Assembly: GCF_017744115.1 (NCBI RefSeq)
Contig: NZ_JAGHQW010000026.1
Span: 25,207-89,206 of the forward strand
Source of the DNA: Salinisphaera sp. G21_0
Lineage (GTDB): Bacteria > Pseudomonadota > Gammaproteobacteria > Pseudomonadales > Endozoicomonadaceae
Length of the DNA stretch: 64,000 nt
Reading direction: 5' to 3'
Part shown: positions 25,163-35,162 of the stretch, in pieces
How the letters are laid out: each line of letters begins with the position of its first letter
Numbering within the stretch: the stretch's first letter is position 1
Program-made: the position numbers and the translations under genes
The notes under the pieces: model-generated
What the model was told of the DNA's origin: nothing
The model's database searches: none
What the model saw: the letters and a program-made list of their open reading frames with translations, nothing else

Positions 25163-28039
25163 ATGACGAGTTTCGTTTCTGGGCAACGCTGGATTAGTGA
25201 TACTGAGACCGAACAGGGACTGGGCACTGTGCTCACCTTTGACAGTCGTATGGTCACCCTGCTGTTTCCTGCCACCGGGGAAACCCGGCTTTACTCCATA
25301 AACAACTGCCCTCTGACCCGCGTTGAGTTCAACCCCGGAGATCGTGTCGAAAGCCACGAGGGCTGGATCATGCTGGTCACCGAGGTGATTGAGAAAGATG
25401 GCCTGCTGACCTACTGCGGCACCCTCCCTGACGGAGAAACACGACAGCTGCCAGAAGCCGAGCTGGGCAACCATATTCGCTTCAACAAGCCTCAGGATCG
25501 TATGCTGGCAGGCCAGATTGACCAGAACAGCAACTTTACCCTGCGTTACAAGACGCTCCACTATAACTACGGTCTGCGTAAGTCCCCGATGCGCGGCCTG
25601 ATTGGCCCACGTACCAGCCTGATTCCCCACCAGCTGCATATTGCCCGGGAGGTTTCCCAGCGCCATGCGCCACGGGTTATGCTGGCCGACGAAGTGGGTA
25701 TGGGTAAGACCATTGAAGCTGGCCTGATACTGCACCAACAACTGATTACCGGCCGTGCCAGCCGGGTTCTGATTCTCTTGCCGGAAAGCCTGGTACATCA
25801 GTGGCTGGTGGAGATGCTGCGCCGTTTCAATCTGCGCTTCAGTGTCTTTGATGAAGAGCGCTGCCGTCAGTCTCCGGATGAAAACCCGTTTAATACCGAG
25901 CAGCTGATTGTCAGCAGCATCGGCTTTCTCTGCCATGATGACGAGCGCCGTAAACAGGCACTGGAAGCGGACTTCGACCTGTTGATTGTGGATGAAGCCC
26001 ATCACCTTATCTGGTCTGAAGAAGAGACCAATGCGGAATACCGCTGTGTTGAAGCGCTGTCCCTGCAGATTCCGGGACTCCTGCTGCTGACCGCAACGCC
26101 GGAGCAGATGGGAGCCAAAAGCCACTTTGCCCACCTGCGTCTGCTGGACCCGGACCGCTTCCATGACCTTGCCGCCTTTGAAGCGGAAGAAAGCCGTTAT
26201 GAGCCGGTGGCAGAAGCTGTTCAGGAACTTCTGAACAATGACAATCAGACGCTCCCTGCCAAGGCAAGGGACCATCTGATCAGCTTCCTTGGAGAAGACA
26301 GCAAGTCGCTGATTGATATCCTTGACCAGGGTGACGAAGAGGCACGAAACACTGCCCGTACCCAGCTGCTGCGCCGCCTGCTGGATCGTCATGGTACCGG
26401 CCGCGTGATGTTTCGTAATACCCGGGCAGCCGTTGGCGGATTCTCTGGTCGAGCTGCCCAGGGCTACCCCCAGGTGCTGCCGGAACTTTACCAAATCGCC
26501 CTGGAAGAAGAGTCCAACTACCGCCATAACCTTTATCCGGAGCTGGCTTATCAGGCCCAGATCCGTGTCGATGATATGGACCCCTGGTGGAAAGTCGATC
26601 CCCGGGTAGACTGGCTGATGAACCTGCTGAAACTGCTGAAGAAAGAGAAAGTACTGGTTATCTGTGCCAATGCCAATACGGCACTGGATCTGGAAAATGC
26701 CCTGCGCATACTGTCCGGCATTCCGGCAGCGGTTTTCCACGAAAACATGAGCATTATTGAGCGGGATCGTGCTGCAGCCTTCTTTGCCGAAGGAGAGCAT
26801 GGTGCCCAGGTACTGGTGTGTTCAGAAATTGGCAGTGAAGGCCGTAACTTCCAGTTTGCCCACCATCTGGTACTGTTTGATCTGCCCGAACATCCCGACC
26901 TGCTGGAACAGCGTATTGGCCGACTGGATCGTATTGGCCAGACTGAAGCCATCAAGATTCATGTGCCCTATCTGTCTGGCACCGGTCAGGAGGCGCTGTT
27001 CCACTGGTACGAGTTGGGATTGAATGCCTTCGCCGATACCTGCCCTGCCGGTAGCATGGTGCAGATGCAACTGGGTGAAGCGCTGTTGCCTTATCTGCAA
27101 CCGGGCAGCCAGGCCTCCACAGAAGCCATGGATACCCTGCTGAATCAGGCAGCCCAATTGAACCGGCAACAGATGGAGCACCTTCATAAAGGCAGAGACC
27201 GACTGCTGGAGCTGAACTCCCGCGGCTTGATCTCCAATGAAGATATGATCAACGACATTGAAGAGCAGGAACAGCCAAGACAGCTCAAGCGGTTTATGGA
27301 GAAGCTGTTCGAAGGCTTTGGTGTTGAGGCGGAAGACTATTCCAAACACTGTCTGGTGATTCGCCCGGGCAGCCATATGATCACTACCTTCCCCGGCCTG
27401 CCGGATGATGGCATGACCGTCACCTTTGACCGGGACATGGCTCTGTCCAGAGAAGACATGCACTTCCTGACCTGGGAGCATCCCATCGTTGCCGAAGGCA
27501 TGGATATGGTGCTGACCAGCGAGCTGGGGAATACCTCTGTGGCTTTGCTCAAAAACAAAGCACTGAAGCCCGGTACTATGCTGCTGGAAGCAATTTACGT
27601 AGTAGAAACCAGTGCCGACCGAACCCTGCAGCTGGACCGCTACCTGCCAGCCACACCGATTCGCTGTCTGATCGACCCGGGATTCAATGACCTGTCCGAA
27701 AAAGTGGCGTTTGATACCCTGAACGCCCAGCTTCAGCCTTTGAAACGGGGTGTTGCCAAGAAACTGGTGAATGCCCAGCGGGCACCTTTTCTGGCCATGC
27801 TGGATAAAGCCGAAGGTTATGCCAAAGATCGGGTACAACCCATCGTTAATCAGGCCTGCCAGAACCTGCTGACCGATGTAACTGAAGAGATCAAACGACT
27901 GGCGGCGCTTAAAATCGTTAACCCGAACGTCCGTGGTGAAGAGATTGAATATCTGAAAAACCGTGCAGCCCTGGGGCATCAGGCACTGCAGAAAGCGGTT
28001 CTTCGACTGGATGCTCTGCGAATTATGATTGCCGGTTGA
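25163..28039 (+). CDS. rapA: RNA polymerase-associated ATPase RapA (HepA)
   Basis: A 958-residue Swi2/Snf2-type ATPase that binds RNA polymerase and promotes its recycling after transcription, especially at high salt. N-terminal Tudor-like domains (1-110; start MTSFVSGQRWISDTETEQG) precede the helicase lobes: Walker A ADEVGMGKTIEAGLI (about 174-188), DEAH in LIVDEAHHL (about 275), LLTATPEQMG, and motif VI in LEQRIGRLDRIGQ. The long C-terminal RapA domain ends in RAALGHQALQKAVLRLDALR. Length matches E. coli RapA (968). Confidence 0.95.
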   Translation: MTSFVSGQRWISDTETEQGLGTVLTFDSRMVTLLFPATGETRLYSINNCPLTRVEFNPGDRVESHEGWIMLVTEVIEKDGLLTYCGTLPDGETRQLPEAELGNHIRFNKPQDRMLAGQIDQNSNFTLRYKTLHYNYGLRKSPMRGLIGPRTSLIPHQLHIAREVSQRHAPRVMLADEVGMGKTIEAGLILHQQLITGRASRVLILLPESLVHQWLVEMLRRFNLRFSVFDEERCRQSPDENPFNTEQLIVSSIGFLCHDDERRKQALEADFDLLIVDEAHHLIWSEEETNAEYRCVEALSLQIPGLLLLTATPEQMGAKSHFAHLRLLDPDRFHDLAAFEAEESRYEPVAEAVQELLNNDNQTLPAKARDHLISFLGEDSKSLIDILDQGDEEARNTARTQLLRRLLDRHGTGRVMFRNTRAAVGGFSGRAAQGYPQVLPELYQIALEEESNYRHNLYPELAYQAQIRVDDMDPWWKVDPRVDWLMNLLKLLKKEKVLVICANANTALDLENALRILSGIPAAVFHENMSIIERDRAAAFFAEGEHGAQVLVCSEIGSEGRNFQFAHHLVLFDLPEHPDLLEQRIGRLDRIGQTEAIKIHVPYLSGTGQEALFHWYELGLNAFADTCPAGSMVQMQLGEALLPYLQPGSQASTEAMDTLLNQAAQLNRQQMEHLHKGRDRLLELNSRGLISNEDMINDIEEQEQPRQLKRFMEKLFEGFGVEAEDYSKHCLVIRPGSHMITTFPGLPDDGMTVTFDRDMALSREDMHFLTWEHPIVAEGMDMVLTSELGNTSVALLKNKALKPGTMLLEAIYVVETSADRTLQLDRYLPATPIRCLIDPGFNDLSEKVAFDTLNAQLQPLKRGVAKKLVNAQRAPFLAMLDKAEGYAKDRVQPIVNQACQNLLTDVTEEIKRLAALKIVNPNVRGEEIEYLKNRAALGHQALQKAVLRLDALRIMIAG

Positions 28040-28051
28040 GTCTCTGGGTCA

Positions 28052-28078
28052 CTGCAAAAGCCATTCCGGCTTTTGCAG
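28052..28078 (+). terminator. Hairpin after rapA
   Basis: An 11-bp stem CTGCAAAAGCC / GGCTTTTGCAG with a 5-nt loop, 12 bp after the rapA stop. No T-run follows, so termination strength is uncertain. Confidence 0.45.
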
Positions 28079-28164
28079 GTAGCGGGCAACGCTTATTGAA
28101 ATAATGATGTTATTAAATAACAACTTCTTATTAGTAGCCCTGACTATTTACACCAGCCATTGAA

Positions 28165-29139
28165 TTAATACCTCGACGTTTTTTCTGAATAGCTTTTGAT
28201 AATGTCGTTAAGTTTTGGTAAAATTTCAATAAAAGCGGGCTCTGGAGTGAATTGATAATACTCAAATAACATCTGCATGGTTTTCTGGAAAACCACCAGG
28301 TTCCTACTACCAATAAAATGCTCAAGAATCGATCCAGTCAAGTAGGAGCGAGCACTATCTCGAAATATACCTTTTTTTATCAATCCTAATGTTTTGTCAA
28401 TTTTGACATAATATTTATTTTCATTTGTCTGCATTAGCACTTCCATTTTTTTCAAAAGGTCAATTGCCTTACTCTTATCACTGTCATTGTAATCAGGGCT
28501 TCCTGGTTCAGCAAGTAACGGATCAAAAACCCCATCACAAAGGAATTTAATTGATTTATGCCATGACTCAAGATTATTTTTTGTTTCACGTGCAGCAGCT
28601 GCACAGTCAGAGTATGTACTACCACCGCAGTTTTTTTGGTTACATAGCAGACTAGACTCTTCGAGAATATACCTTCCAAAATTAACCATAGATTCTGAAG
28701 ATCTTTTCATTTCACGTTTTTTCAATGTTGGGGGGGCTTCAGTATCTTCTTCAATATTTATTAAACGAGTTAGTTCTGAATTAAAATTTTCAACCAGGCT
28801 ATTCAAGTGCTCAGGCAATTCAAAGCACTTGTATTTATCCAACAGCTTCCCCATTGGATGTATCGATACAGCCCCGGTCTCAGAGGAATCTTCAGCAAGG
28901 GCTACCCCTCGATCACGCAAGGATCTTTCAAATTCCACTATTTCACCAGGAAAATTCCTGTTTACAAACCGCAACATTTCTTGAATGGTTTTGCCGCGTC
29001 TGCCCTCAGGCAACAACTTGATATGATCTTGAAAGGTTTTAGAAACGGCATCAGTTAATAATGCTGAGCCGTCAGACCCCGACTCATTTGCGAAAGTATA
29101 TAAGGCATTCTCGTTTCTGCCAGTAGTTGAAAGATGCAT
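28165..29139 (-). CDS. Unknown protein, paralog 1 of a tandem pair
   Basis: 324 residues, no family recognised. Predicted largely helical and soluble: no signal peptide, no membrane segment, six or more Cys including CNQKNCGGSTYSDCA in the middle. The N-terminal half (TGRNENA, SKTFQDHIKLLPEGRRGKT, SSETGAVSIHPM) and the C-terminal FIGSRNLVVFQKTMQMLF are closely shared with the gene at 29603-30574; the middle diverges. The upstream regions of the two are also copies, so each probably has its own equivalent promoter. Position beside paired subtilases suggests an accessory or host-interaction block; that is inference. Confidence 0.7.
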   Translation of the reverse strand: MHLSTTGRNENALYTFANESGSDGSALLTDAVSKTFQDHIKLLPEGRRGKTIQEMLRFVNRNFPGEIVEFERSLRDRGVALAEDSSETGAVSIHPMGKLLDKYKCFELPEHLNSLVENFNSELTRLINIEEDTEAPPTLKKREMKRSSESMVNFGRYILEESSLLCNQKNCGGSTYSDCAAAARETKNNLESWHKSIKFLCDGVFDPLLAEPGSPDYNDSDKSKAIDLLKKMEVLMQTNENKYYVKIDKTLGLIKKGIFRDSARSYLTGSILEHFIGSRNLVVFQKTMQMLFEYYQFTPEPAFIEILPKLNDIIKSYSEKTSRY

Positions 29140-29446
29140 GTTAATGTTCTCATACTTTTATGAGTTAAAAGGTATTCAGGATTGACCATAAGATGGTGTC
29201 AATGCCGGATTTTTCTCTCAGGAAAAGCCTGCCAATAACGTCCTTAATTTTTCTACCCTGCCTGCTTTGAACAAGTGGCAGTGCCTGATTTGGTCAGACT
29301 CATTCCAAACGGGGATTAGTAATTATTTCATTACGATCTTTTTGACCAGTAGCCTTGCAATAAGTTCCAACTCTTTACGGCACAAAAAACATCGTTTTTT
29401 CACCAAAGACTTCCAAACAGGGCATACTGCTCACATCAGGCCAAAG
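29140..29446. repeat. Duplicated promoter region and protease-gene scrap
   Basis: From about 29145 to 29375 this copies 30580-30810, the upstream region of the paralog: CAGGATTGACCATAAG, ATGCCGGATTTTTCTCTCAGG, CTTTGAACAAGTGGCAGTG and more. At about 29390-29417 it continues with TTTTTTCACCAAAGACTT and CCAAACAG, matching the interior of the first subtilase gene near 32627-32660. It is a junction left by a large deletion within a tandem duplication. Confidence 0.75.
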
Positions 29447-29590
29447 ACTGCCGGAGAATCTGCTTGTTCAGTGGAACCAGCACTTCATGGGCCTGACGTT
29501 CTGCAATTACAGCTTTTGCCGCCAGATCCTTCAGCTGTTCAAAGCGGGCCAGTGCAGAACCTTCCAAGCTCCACGGATCCACTTCCTTCA
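29447..29590 (-). pseudogene. Fragment of the CaiT-like BCCT gene (C-terminal extension)
   Basis: The reverse strand reads EVDPWSLEGSALARFEQLKD followed by AVIAERQAHE, matching the C-terminal extension of the BCCT carrier encoded at 35163-37112, with a few substitutions. Only about 46 codons are present, with no start and no membrane part. It is a displaced duplicate. Confidence 0.85.
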
Positions 29591-29602
29591 CCAGTCACTG
29601 AA

Positions 29603-30574
29603 TTAATAATTGAACCCAGTCGGCTTTTTCATTGCTGCATATATTTGGATAGATTCATAGAGGTCATTGGTAATTTCACCAAGAGGCCCTTCGTATGGTA
29701 TGAAATGATAATAATCAAATAACCGCTGCAGGGTTTTCTGGAATACCATCAGGTTACCACTACCAATGAAATCCGTAAGAATTAAATTACTCAAGCGGGA
29801 ACAAATATTTTCGCGTGGTGCATTTGTAGTTAAATATCTTAATATACTATCAATCTTGAAATAATCTTTTTTCCCAATATCATGCTTTAGACTTTGTATA
29901 TCCTTCAGAGTGGAAAGTGCTTTATCCTTCTCTCTGGAATTGTGATTGGGTCCCTCTGGATTATCAAGTAACGGATCCAGCAATCCCTGACTAAGAACTT
30001 TTACCGAATTGTGCCATGCATCAAGCTTCTGCTGTGTTTTTACTACTGTTCCACTATCCGCGCGGGCTCTTTCACAATCCTGGTTAGTCCTTTTGTTAAT
30101 ATGCTTGCCAAAATCTTCCAATTGTTTTGAAAACCTTCTCGAAGCATCTTCTCTCAAGTATGAAGAAATTTCACTATCTTGTGAATATTTTATGAAATGT
30201 TTTAATTTAGTGTTAAATTCTTCCACCATACTATTCAAATTAGCAATTAATTCATGGCAATTATGATCAGCAACTAATTTTTCCATCGGACTTATCGATA
30301 CAGCCCCGGTCTCAGAGGAATTTTCAGCAAGGGTTACCTCTCGTTTATGAAAGGGTTTTTGAAATTCCAATATTTCACCAGGATAGTGCTTTTTTATAAA
30401 CTCCAACATTTCTTGAATAGTTTTGCTGCGTCTGCCCTCAGGCAACAACCTGATATGATCTTGAAAGGTTTTAGAAACGGCAGCAGTTAATAATGCTGAG
30501 TCAGCAGACGCCGACTCATTTGTGATGGTGTTGAAGGCATTCTCGTTTCTGCCGGTAGTAGTTGCAGGATACAT
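29603..30574 (-). CDS. Unknown protein, paralog 2 of a tandem pair
   Basis: 323 residues, homologous along its length to the 28165-29139 product: shared TGRNENAFNTITNESASADS, SKTFQDHIRLLPEGRRSKTIQ, SSETGAVSISPMEKL and GSGNLMVFQKTLQRLFDYYH. It lacks most of the central Cys residues of paralog 1. No signal or membrane segment seen. It is divergent from the subtilase pair by 511 bp, with the same leader that precedes paralog 1. No function recognised. Confidence 0.7.
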   Translation of the reverse strand: MYPATTTGRNENAFNTITNESASADSALLTAAVSKTFQDHIRLLPEGRRSKTIQEMLEFIKKHYPGEILEFQKPFHKREVTLAENSSETGAVSISPMEKLVADHNCHELIANLNSMVEEFNTKLKHFIKYSQDSEISSYLREDASRRFSKQLEDFGKHINKRTNQDCERARADSGTVVKTQQKLDAWHNSVKVLSQGLLDPLLDNPEGPNHNSREKDKALSTLKDIQSLKHDIGKKDYFKIDSILRYLTTNAPRENICSRLSNLILTDFIGSGNLMVFQKTLQRLFDYYHFIPYEGPLGEITNDLYESIQIYAAMKKPTGFNY

Positions 30575-31085
30575 GCTAGTGTTCTCAAACTTTTAAGAGT
30601 TTAAAGATATTCAGGATTGACCATAAGCTGCAGTCAATGCCGGATTTTTCTCTCAGGAAAAGCCTGCCAATAACTTCCTTCATTTTTCCACCCTGCCTGC
30701 TTTGAACAAGTGGCAGTGCCTGATTTAGTCAGACTCATTCCAAACGGAGATTAGTAATTATTTCACTACGATTTTTTTGACCAGCAGCCTTGGGATAAGT
30801 TCCAACTTTTCATACGATCAGTCAAAATACCTATGTGACTCAACCAATTCCCTTTTGATCAGGTTGCGAATTTCCCCTGCAAACTTTACGAGTACTTTAA
30901 TACCAGGTGTATACCGCCACACTGTCGTTAGCCGTGTTTGTTTCCAGTATTACCAAATGCAATCTTTTCTGATTGCAAAGAAATTTTAAGCGTTCACCCT
31001 GCCAGACAACTATCCTGTCACAGCGGAAACCTGTGAATTAAGCCGTTGTCAAACTCACTGTTTTATTAATGACCTCTGGAGATTA
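30575..31085. other. Divergent intergenic region, source copy of the duplicated leader
   Basis: 511 bp between paralog 2 and the first subtilase gene. Positions 30580-30810 are repeated at 29145-29375. No gene supported. It presumably carries promoters in both directions. Confidence 0.55.
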
Positions 31086-33095
31086 ATGATAAATAATTAC
31101 CCTGTTGACCGTTCATATATCCGGTTTGACAACAACTTATCCTCCCCGCCAACTTTTCAGAGCCATTACAGAGAAAGCCCCGGCAGGTGGTCATTATACC
31201 GGGTGGCAAAAGTGACACTAACGGCCCTGGGGCTACTTTTCTCAACACAGCAACTCACACACAGCAGTGAAAGAAGGCAACTTTCTCTGCAAACCCAGCA
31301 AACCCTGCAAAGAGGGCTGCAAAGCCGTAATATCTCCCACCTGTTGGAATCTGATATCAAATCCTGGCTGAGCCGCTCCCTGGTCAACGTGGATAAAACC
31401 AGCCCTGTCACAGACATTTTTCTGCAGCACAATAACCATCACTCTATTCCAACATGCCTTGATAGTGATGAATCAGGACAGACAGATATTGATGAAATCT
31501 TACCCGACCTCAAGCATCTGTTTGATCAAACCTTCGACCAGACAATGTACACTGACGATAAATCCCCTCACATCAAACAGCATCACCACAAAAATTCAAA
31601 GGAGCATAACGCCGGGATGGGCTGGCTCTACCAGCTATCACCTGAACCACCCCAACGGTCCCAATGCCATTTTAACACCTCGTATGAATATACCAGCCAG
31701 AACACCTTAACAACGTCCACACTGAATCTGCTCACCACCCACCAGACATCGCCCACCGTCGTTGCGGTTATTGATAGTGGCATTATTCCGCACAGAGCAC
31801 TTAATGACCGGATCGTACCAGGTTATGACTTTATCAGCGATCCGGAGTGTGCCGGGGATGGGAACGGTTATGACGACACCCCCACCGACGAGGGCATCTT
31901 CACGGGCTTATCGCGCCCCTGGCACGGTACAAGAATGGCTGGAGTTATTGCAGGAGCGTCCATCAATAAAGATGACGTTTCGCCATTGCAAAATATTATC
32001 AAGATTCAACCCATCCGGTATTTGGGCCGCCATAGCCGTTGCGGCGGAACACGTGAAGACTTCATCAATGCGTTAAAATGGGCTGCGGGAATGCAGGTTG
32101 CCGACGCTCCCCTTAATACTAATCCCGCCAAAGTCATTAATCTCTCAATTGGCGGAATGTGTGACTGTACGCCGTATGAGACACTGTTCAAAGCGTTATA
32201 CCAGAGAAATATTACCGTTATTGCAGGTGCTGGCAATGAGGCAATACCAGCCAGCAATAGCAATAATTGTTATTCAAACTGCCCTCATGTCATCGCCGTT
32301 GGTGCGCAGTTAACAGAATCCTTGTTAGCCAGTTATTCCAACTTCGGCCCCCCCATCACCATTTCTGCCATTGTGGGTAAGGGAGTGACAACCACCTTCA
32401 ATACCGGAAGGACAATCCCACTGGCAGATACATTCACCAAGTCGGACGGTACCAGTGCTGCTGCTGCCCTTGTTTCTCAGGCTGCTGCCTTGATGCACTC
32501 GGTGAACAGCAGGCTGACGCCCGATGACATCCGTGCAATACTGATGAACACCAGCCGTCCTTTTCAAGCACCTGACGGGTGTTACAGCACTTATTCGATA
32601 GCAACTCTTCCCGGCACTAAAAACAGCGTTTTTTTCACCAAAGACTTACCCAAACAGTGTACAAAAGCCCTCTGTGGCAGTGGGCATCTTGATATTGGCA
32701 AAGCGGTGGCCTTTGCCGCAGAAAAAGCGCTTGAACAATCAGGTGATCAATTAGGTAGTGAGTTCCAGTGGGCAGATGATCTTCCAACGATCATTTTTCA
32801 TGGATCATTAATAATCATCCTGTCAGCTCTACCATTAATTCTTTTACTTGCTAATGGCCCGGAGGAAAAACTGCAAAAAATAACTTATAGGCCAAGGCAG
32901 ATTACACCATCAGAAGTAGAAGCAGAAATCGAAGCAGAAGAGGCACCCCGTAACACTGTGAGTACTTCTGTTGTGATAATGGTAGATGATGGCATGATGC
33001 TTCGCAGCGGCAAACAATTGCAGCGTCCATCAGTCAATATCCCCAAAGGCATGCTGCTCAGGTCAGGTAAAAGACTGCCCGGAACTGACATTTAA
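31086..33095 (+). CDS. Subtilisin-like serine protease (S8), membrane-anchored, paralog 1
   Basis: A 669-residue subtilase with an intact catalytic set: Asp230 (VVAVIDSGI), His280 (WHGTRMAGVIAG), oxyanion Asn384 (IAGAGNEA) and Ser457 (SDGTSAAAALVSQAAALM). The usual GTSMAxP is GTSAAAA here. A hydrophobic stretch at 39-56 (RVAKVTLTALGLLF) acts as an internal signal or anchor. A second membrane segment near the C-terminus (HGSLIIILSALPLILLLA) is followed by a basic tail with a twice-used MLRSGKxL motif. The mature domain is thus probably held outside the inner membrane by two anchors. The region 60-215 may be a propeptide. A good GGAGAT site precedes the ATG. The paralog follows 16 bp later. Confidence 0.85.
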   Translation: MINNYPVDRSYIRFDNNLSSPPTFQSHYRESPGRWSLYRVAKVTLTALGLLFSTQQLTHSSERRQLSLQTQQTLQRGLQSRNISHLLESDIKSWLSRSLVNVDKTSPVTDIFLQHNNHHSIPTCLDSDESGQTDIDEILPDLKHLFDQTFDQTMYTDDKSPHIKQHHHKNSKEHNAGMGWLYQLSPEPPQRSQCHFNTSYEYTSQNTLTTSTLNLLTTHQTSPTVVAVIDSGIIPHRALNDRIVPGYDFISDPECAGDGNGYDDTPTDEGIFTGLSRPWHGTRMAGVIAGASINKDDVSPLQNIIKIQPIRYLGRHSRCGGTREDFINALKWAAGMQVADAPLNTNPAKVINLSIGGMCDCTPYETLFKALYQRNITVIAGAGNEAIPASNSNNCYSNCPHVIAVGAQLTESLLASYSNFGPPITISAIVGKGVTTTFNTGRTIPLADTFTKSDGTSAAAALVSQAAALMHSVNSRLTPDDIRAILMNTSRPFQAPDGCYSTYSIATLPGTKNSVFFTKDLPKQCTKALCGSGHLDIGKAVAFAAEKALEQSGDQLGSEFQWADDLPTIIFHGSLIIILSALPLILLLANGPEEKLQKITYRPRQITPSEVEAEIEAEEAPRNTVSTSVVIMVDDGMMLRSGKQLQRPSVNIPKGMLLRSGKRLPGTDI

Positions 33096-33111
33096 GTAAG
33101 CGATCAACCTA

Positions 33112-35070
33112 ATGAATAACCATCATATTGATCTGTCATATATTCGCTTTGATAACGACTTATCCCCCTCACCAACTTGCCAGAGCCATGTCAGAATAAG
33201 CCCCCGCAGATGGTCGATATACCGGGTAGCGAAAGTGACACTAACTGCCCTGGGGCTGCTTTTCTCGACACAGCGACCCGCACACGCCAGCGAAAGAAGA
33301 CAATTTTCCCTGCAAAGCGGCCTGCAAAGCCGTAATATCTCACGCCCACCGGAATGTGATATCAGACCCTGGCTTACCAGCCCCCCGGTAAACGTGGTTA
33401 ATGCAAGCCCGGTCAGCAACATTTTCCTGCAACACAATGGCTATCACTCTATCCCACCATACCTTGACAGTGATAAATCAGGGCAGGCTGGTATTGATGA
33501 TATATTACCCGACCTCAAGCACCTGTTCGATCAAACCTTTGACCAAACCTCCAGCCAAAAAAGGTCCAGTGCGACTCGCGATAATGGTCCTCACGTAAAA
33601 CCGCATCAGCACAAAAACCCAAAGGAGCATAACACCCGAACTGGAGGGCTCGACCAACTATTACCTCGACTACCCCAATGCATTTATGCAATCTCCCATG
33701 AAACCAGTCAGGATACCTTATCAACGCCTGCACTGAACCTGCTCACCAGCCTCCAGCCATCGCCGGTCGTTGTAGCGGTTATTGATAGTGGCATTATTCC
33801 TCACAGTGCACTCAATGACCGGTTGGTGCCGGGTTATGACTTTATCAGCGACCCGAAGTGTGCCGGGGATGGGAACGGTTATGACAACACCCCCACCCAA
33901 GAGGGAAGCTCCACGGATTTATTGTGCTGTTGGTGGCATGGTACAGAAATGGCCGGAATCATTGCCGGGACGTCGGTCAATAAAGACGATGTTTTGCCAT
34001 TGCCAAATATCATCAAAATTCAACCCATACGGTTTTTGGGTCAAAGCAGCTGCTCAGGGACAGATAAAGACTTGATCAATGCGTTAAAGTGGGCTGCCGG
34101 AATACCAATTGCCGGTACTCCCCTTAATACTCATCCCGCTAAAGTCATTAATCTCTCTTTAGGCAAAACGGATAACTGCACCGCGCTTGAGACGGTGTTC
34201 GAAGCATTATACCGAAAAAATATTACGGTTATTGCATCTGCTGGAAATAAGGCAATGCCCGCCAGCAGTCATCGTCATGCAAACTGCCCTCATGTCATCG
34301 CCGTTGGTGCACAGGCCACAGCATCCTGGTTAGCCCCTGATTCCAACTACGGCCCACCCATTACCATTTCTGCCATTGTGGGTAACGGAGTTATCACCAC
34401 CAGCAATACCGGAAAGACAACCCCATTGGCCGAGTCATTCACCGGGGTGGTTGGCACCAGCGCTGCTGCCGCCCTTGTCTCTCAGGCTGCTGCCCTGATG
34501 CACTCGGTGAACAGCGGTCTGACGCCCGATGACATCCGGGCAATACTGATTAATACCAGTCGTCCGTTTCAAAGACCTGTCTGGTGTTATATCCTTGATT
34601 CGCTCATAACGATTACCATCAACATGATAGAGACCGCTTTTTCTACCGGGAACTCATTTAAACGATGCACTAAAGACTACTGTGGTAGTGGGCATCTTGA
34701 TATTGGCAAAGCGTTGGCTTTTGCCGCAGGACAGACGCTTGAAGAATCCGGTAATCAATCAGGCAGTGAGTTTCAGTGGAAAAAAGATCTTTTAATGATC
34801 GTGTTCAATGGATTCTTGATTGTGGCGATTATTTTAATTGCTTGTTACCCGAGAGAATTCAGGCGGCAAAAATTAGCCTATAAGCCCAGAAAGATAAAAA
34901 CAACACCAGCAAAACAGGCAAGCAGTAACACAGCAGGCACTTCGGGTGTGATAACAACAGATGATGACACAATTCTTTCTGGTGGCAGACGGTTGCAACG
35001 TCCATCAGGCAACCCCCTCAGACGCATGCTGTTCAGATCAGGCAAAAAACAGCCCGGAATTGACGTTTAG
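33112..35070 (+). CDS. Subtilisin-like serine protease (S8), membrane-anchored, paralog 2
   Basis: 652 residues, a tandem duplicate of the preceding gene with the same plan: anchor segment 38-53, a variable region, catalytic Asp225 (VVAVIDSGI), His276 (WHGTEMAGIIAG), Asn379 (ASAGNKA) and Ser450 (VVGTSAAAALVSQ), then a C-terminal membrane segment (DLLMIVFNGFLIVAIILIA) and basic tail. It differs most between 140 and 205 and just after the Ser block, where Cys positions change; these may be substrate or propeptide regions under divergence. It has no clear ribosome site of its own and probably depends on the upstream gene. Confidence 0.85.
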   Translation: MNNHHIDLSYIRFDNDLSPSPTCQSHVRISPRRWSIYRVAKVTLTALGLLFSTQRPAHASERRQFSLQSGLQSRNISRPPECDIRPWLTSPPVNVVNASPVSNIFLQHNGYHSIPPYLDSDKSGQAGIDDILPDLKHLFDQTFDQTSSQKRSSATRDNGPHVKPHQHKNPKEHNTRTGGLDQLLPRLPQCIYAISHETSQDTLSTPALNLLTSLQPSPVVVAVIDSGIIPHSALNDRLVPGYDFISDPKCAGDGNGYDNTPTQEGSSTDLLCCWWHGTEMAGIIAGTSVNKDDVLPLPNIIKIQPIRFLGQSSCSGTDKDLINALKWAAGIPIAGTPLNTHPAKVINLSLGKTDNCTALETVFEALYRKNITVIASAGNKAMPASSHRHANCPHVIAVGAQATASWLAPDSNYGPPITISAIVGNGVITTSNTGKTTPLAESFTGVVGTSAAAALVSQAAALMHSVNSGLTPDDIRAILINTSRPFQRPVWCYILDSLITITINMIETAFSTGNSFKRCTKDYCGSGHLDIGKALAFAAGQTLEESGNQSGSEFQWKKDLLMIVFNGFLIVAIILIACYPREFRRQKLAYKPRKIKTTPAKQASSNTAGTSGVITTDDDTILSGGRRLQRPSGNPLRRMLFRSGKKQPGIDV

Positions 35071-35162
35071 TCAGAAATATTCGATTCCATTTGGCCAACT
35101 GCAACACAGCACAATGCCCAACCCTCAACAAAAGGGTCGGGCAAAGTTCCAACTTCAGAGAA

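Noticed and set aside
25157..26800. A 547-codon open frame antisense to rapA (also long ones antisense to pepA at 22209-23309 and to rapA at 26822-27979)
   Set aside because: The sense strand encodes well-conserved proteins with all motifs. The antisense frames have no recognisable domain and unlikely composition (Gln/Gly/Phe-rich shadow sequence).
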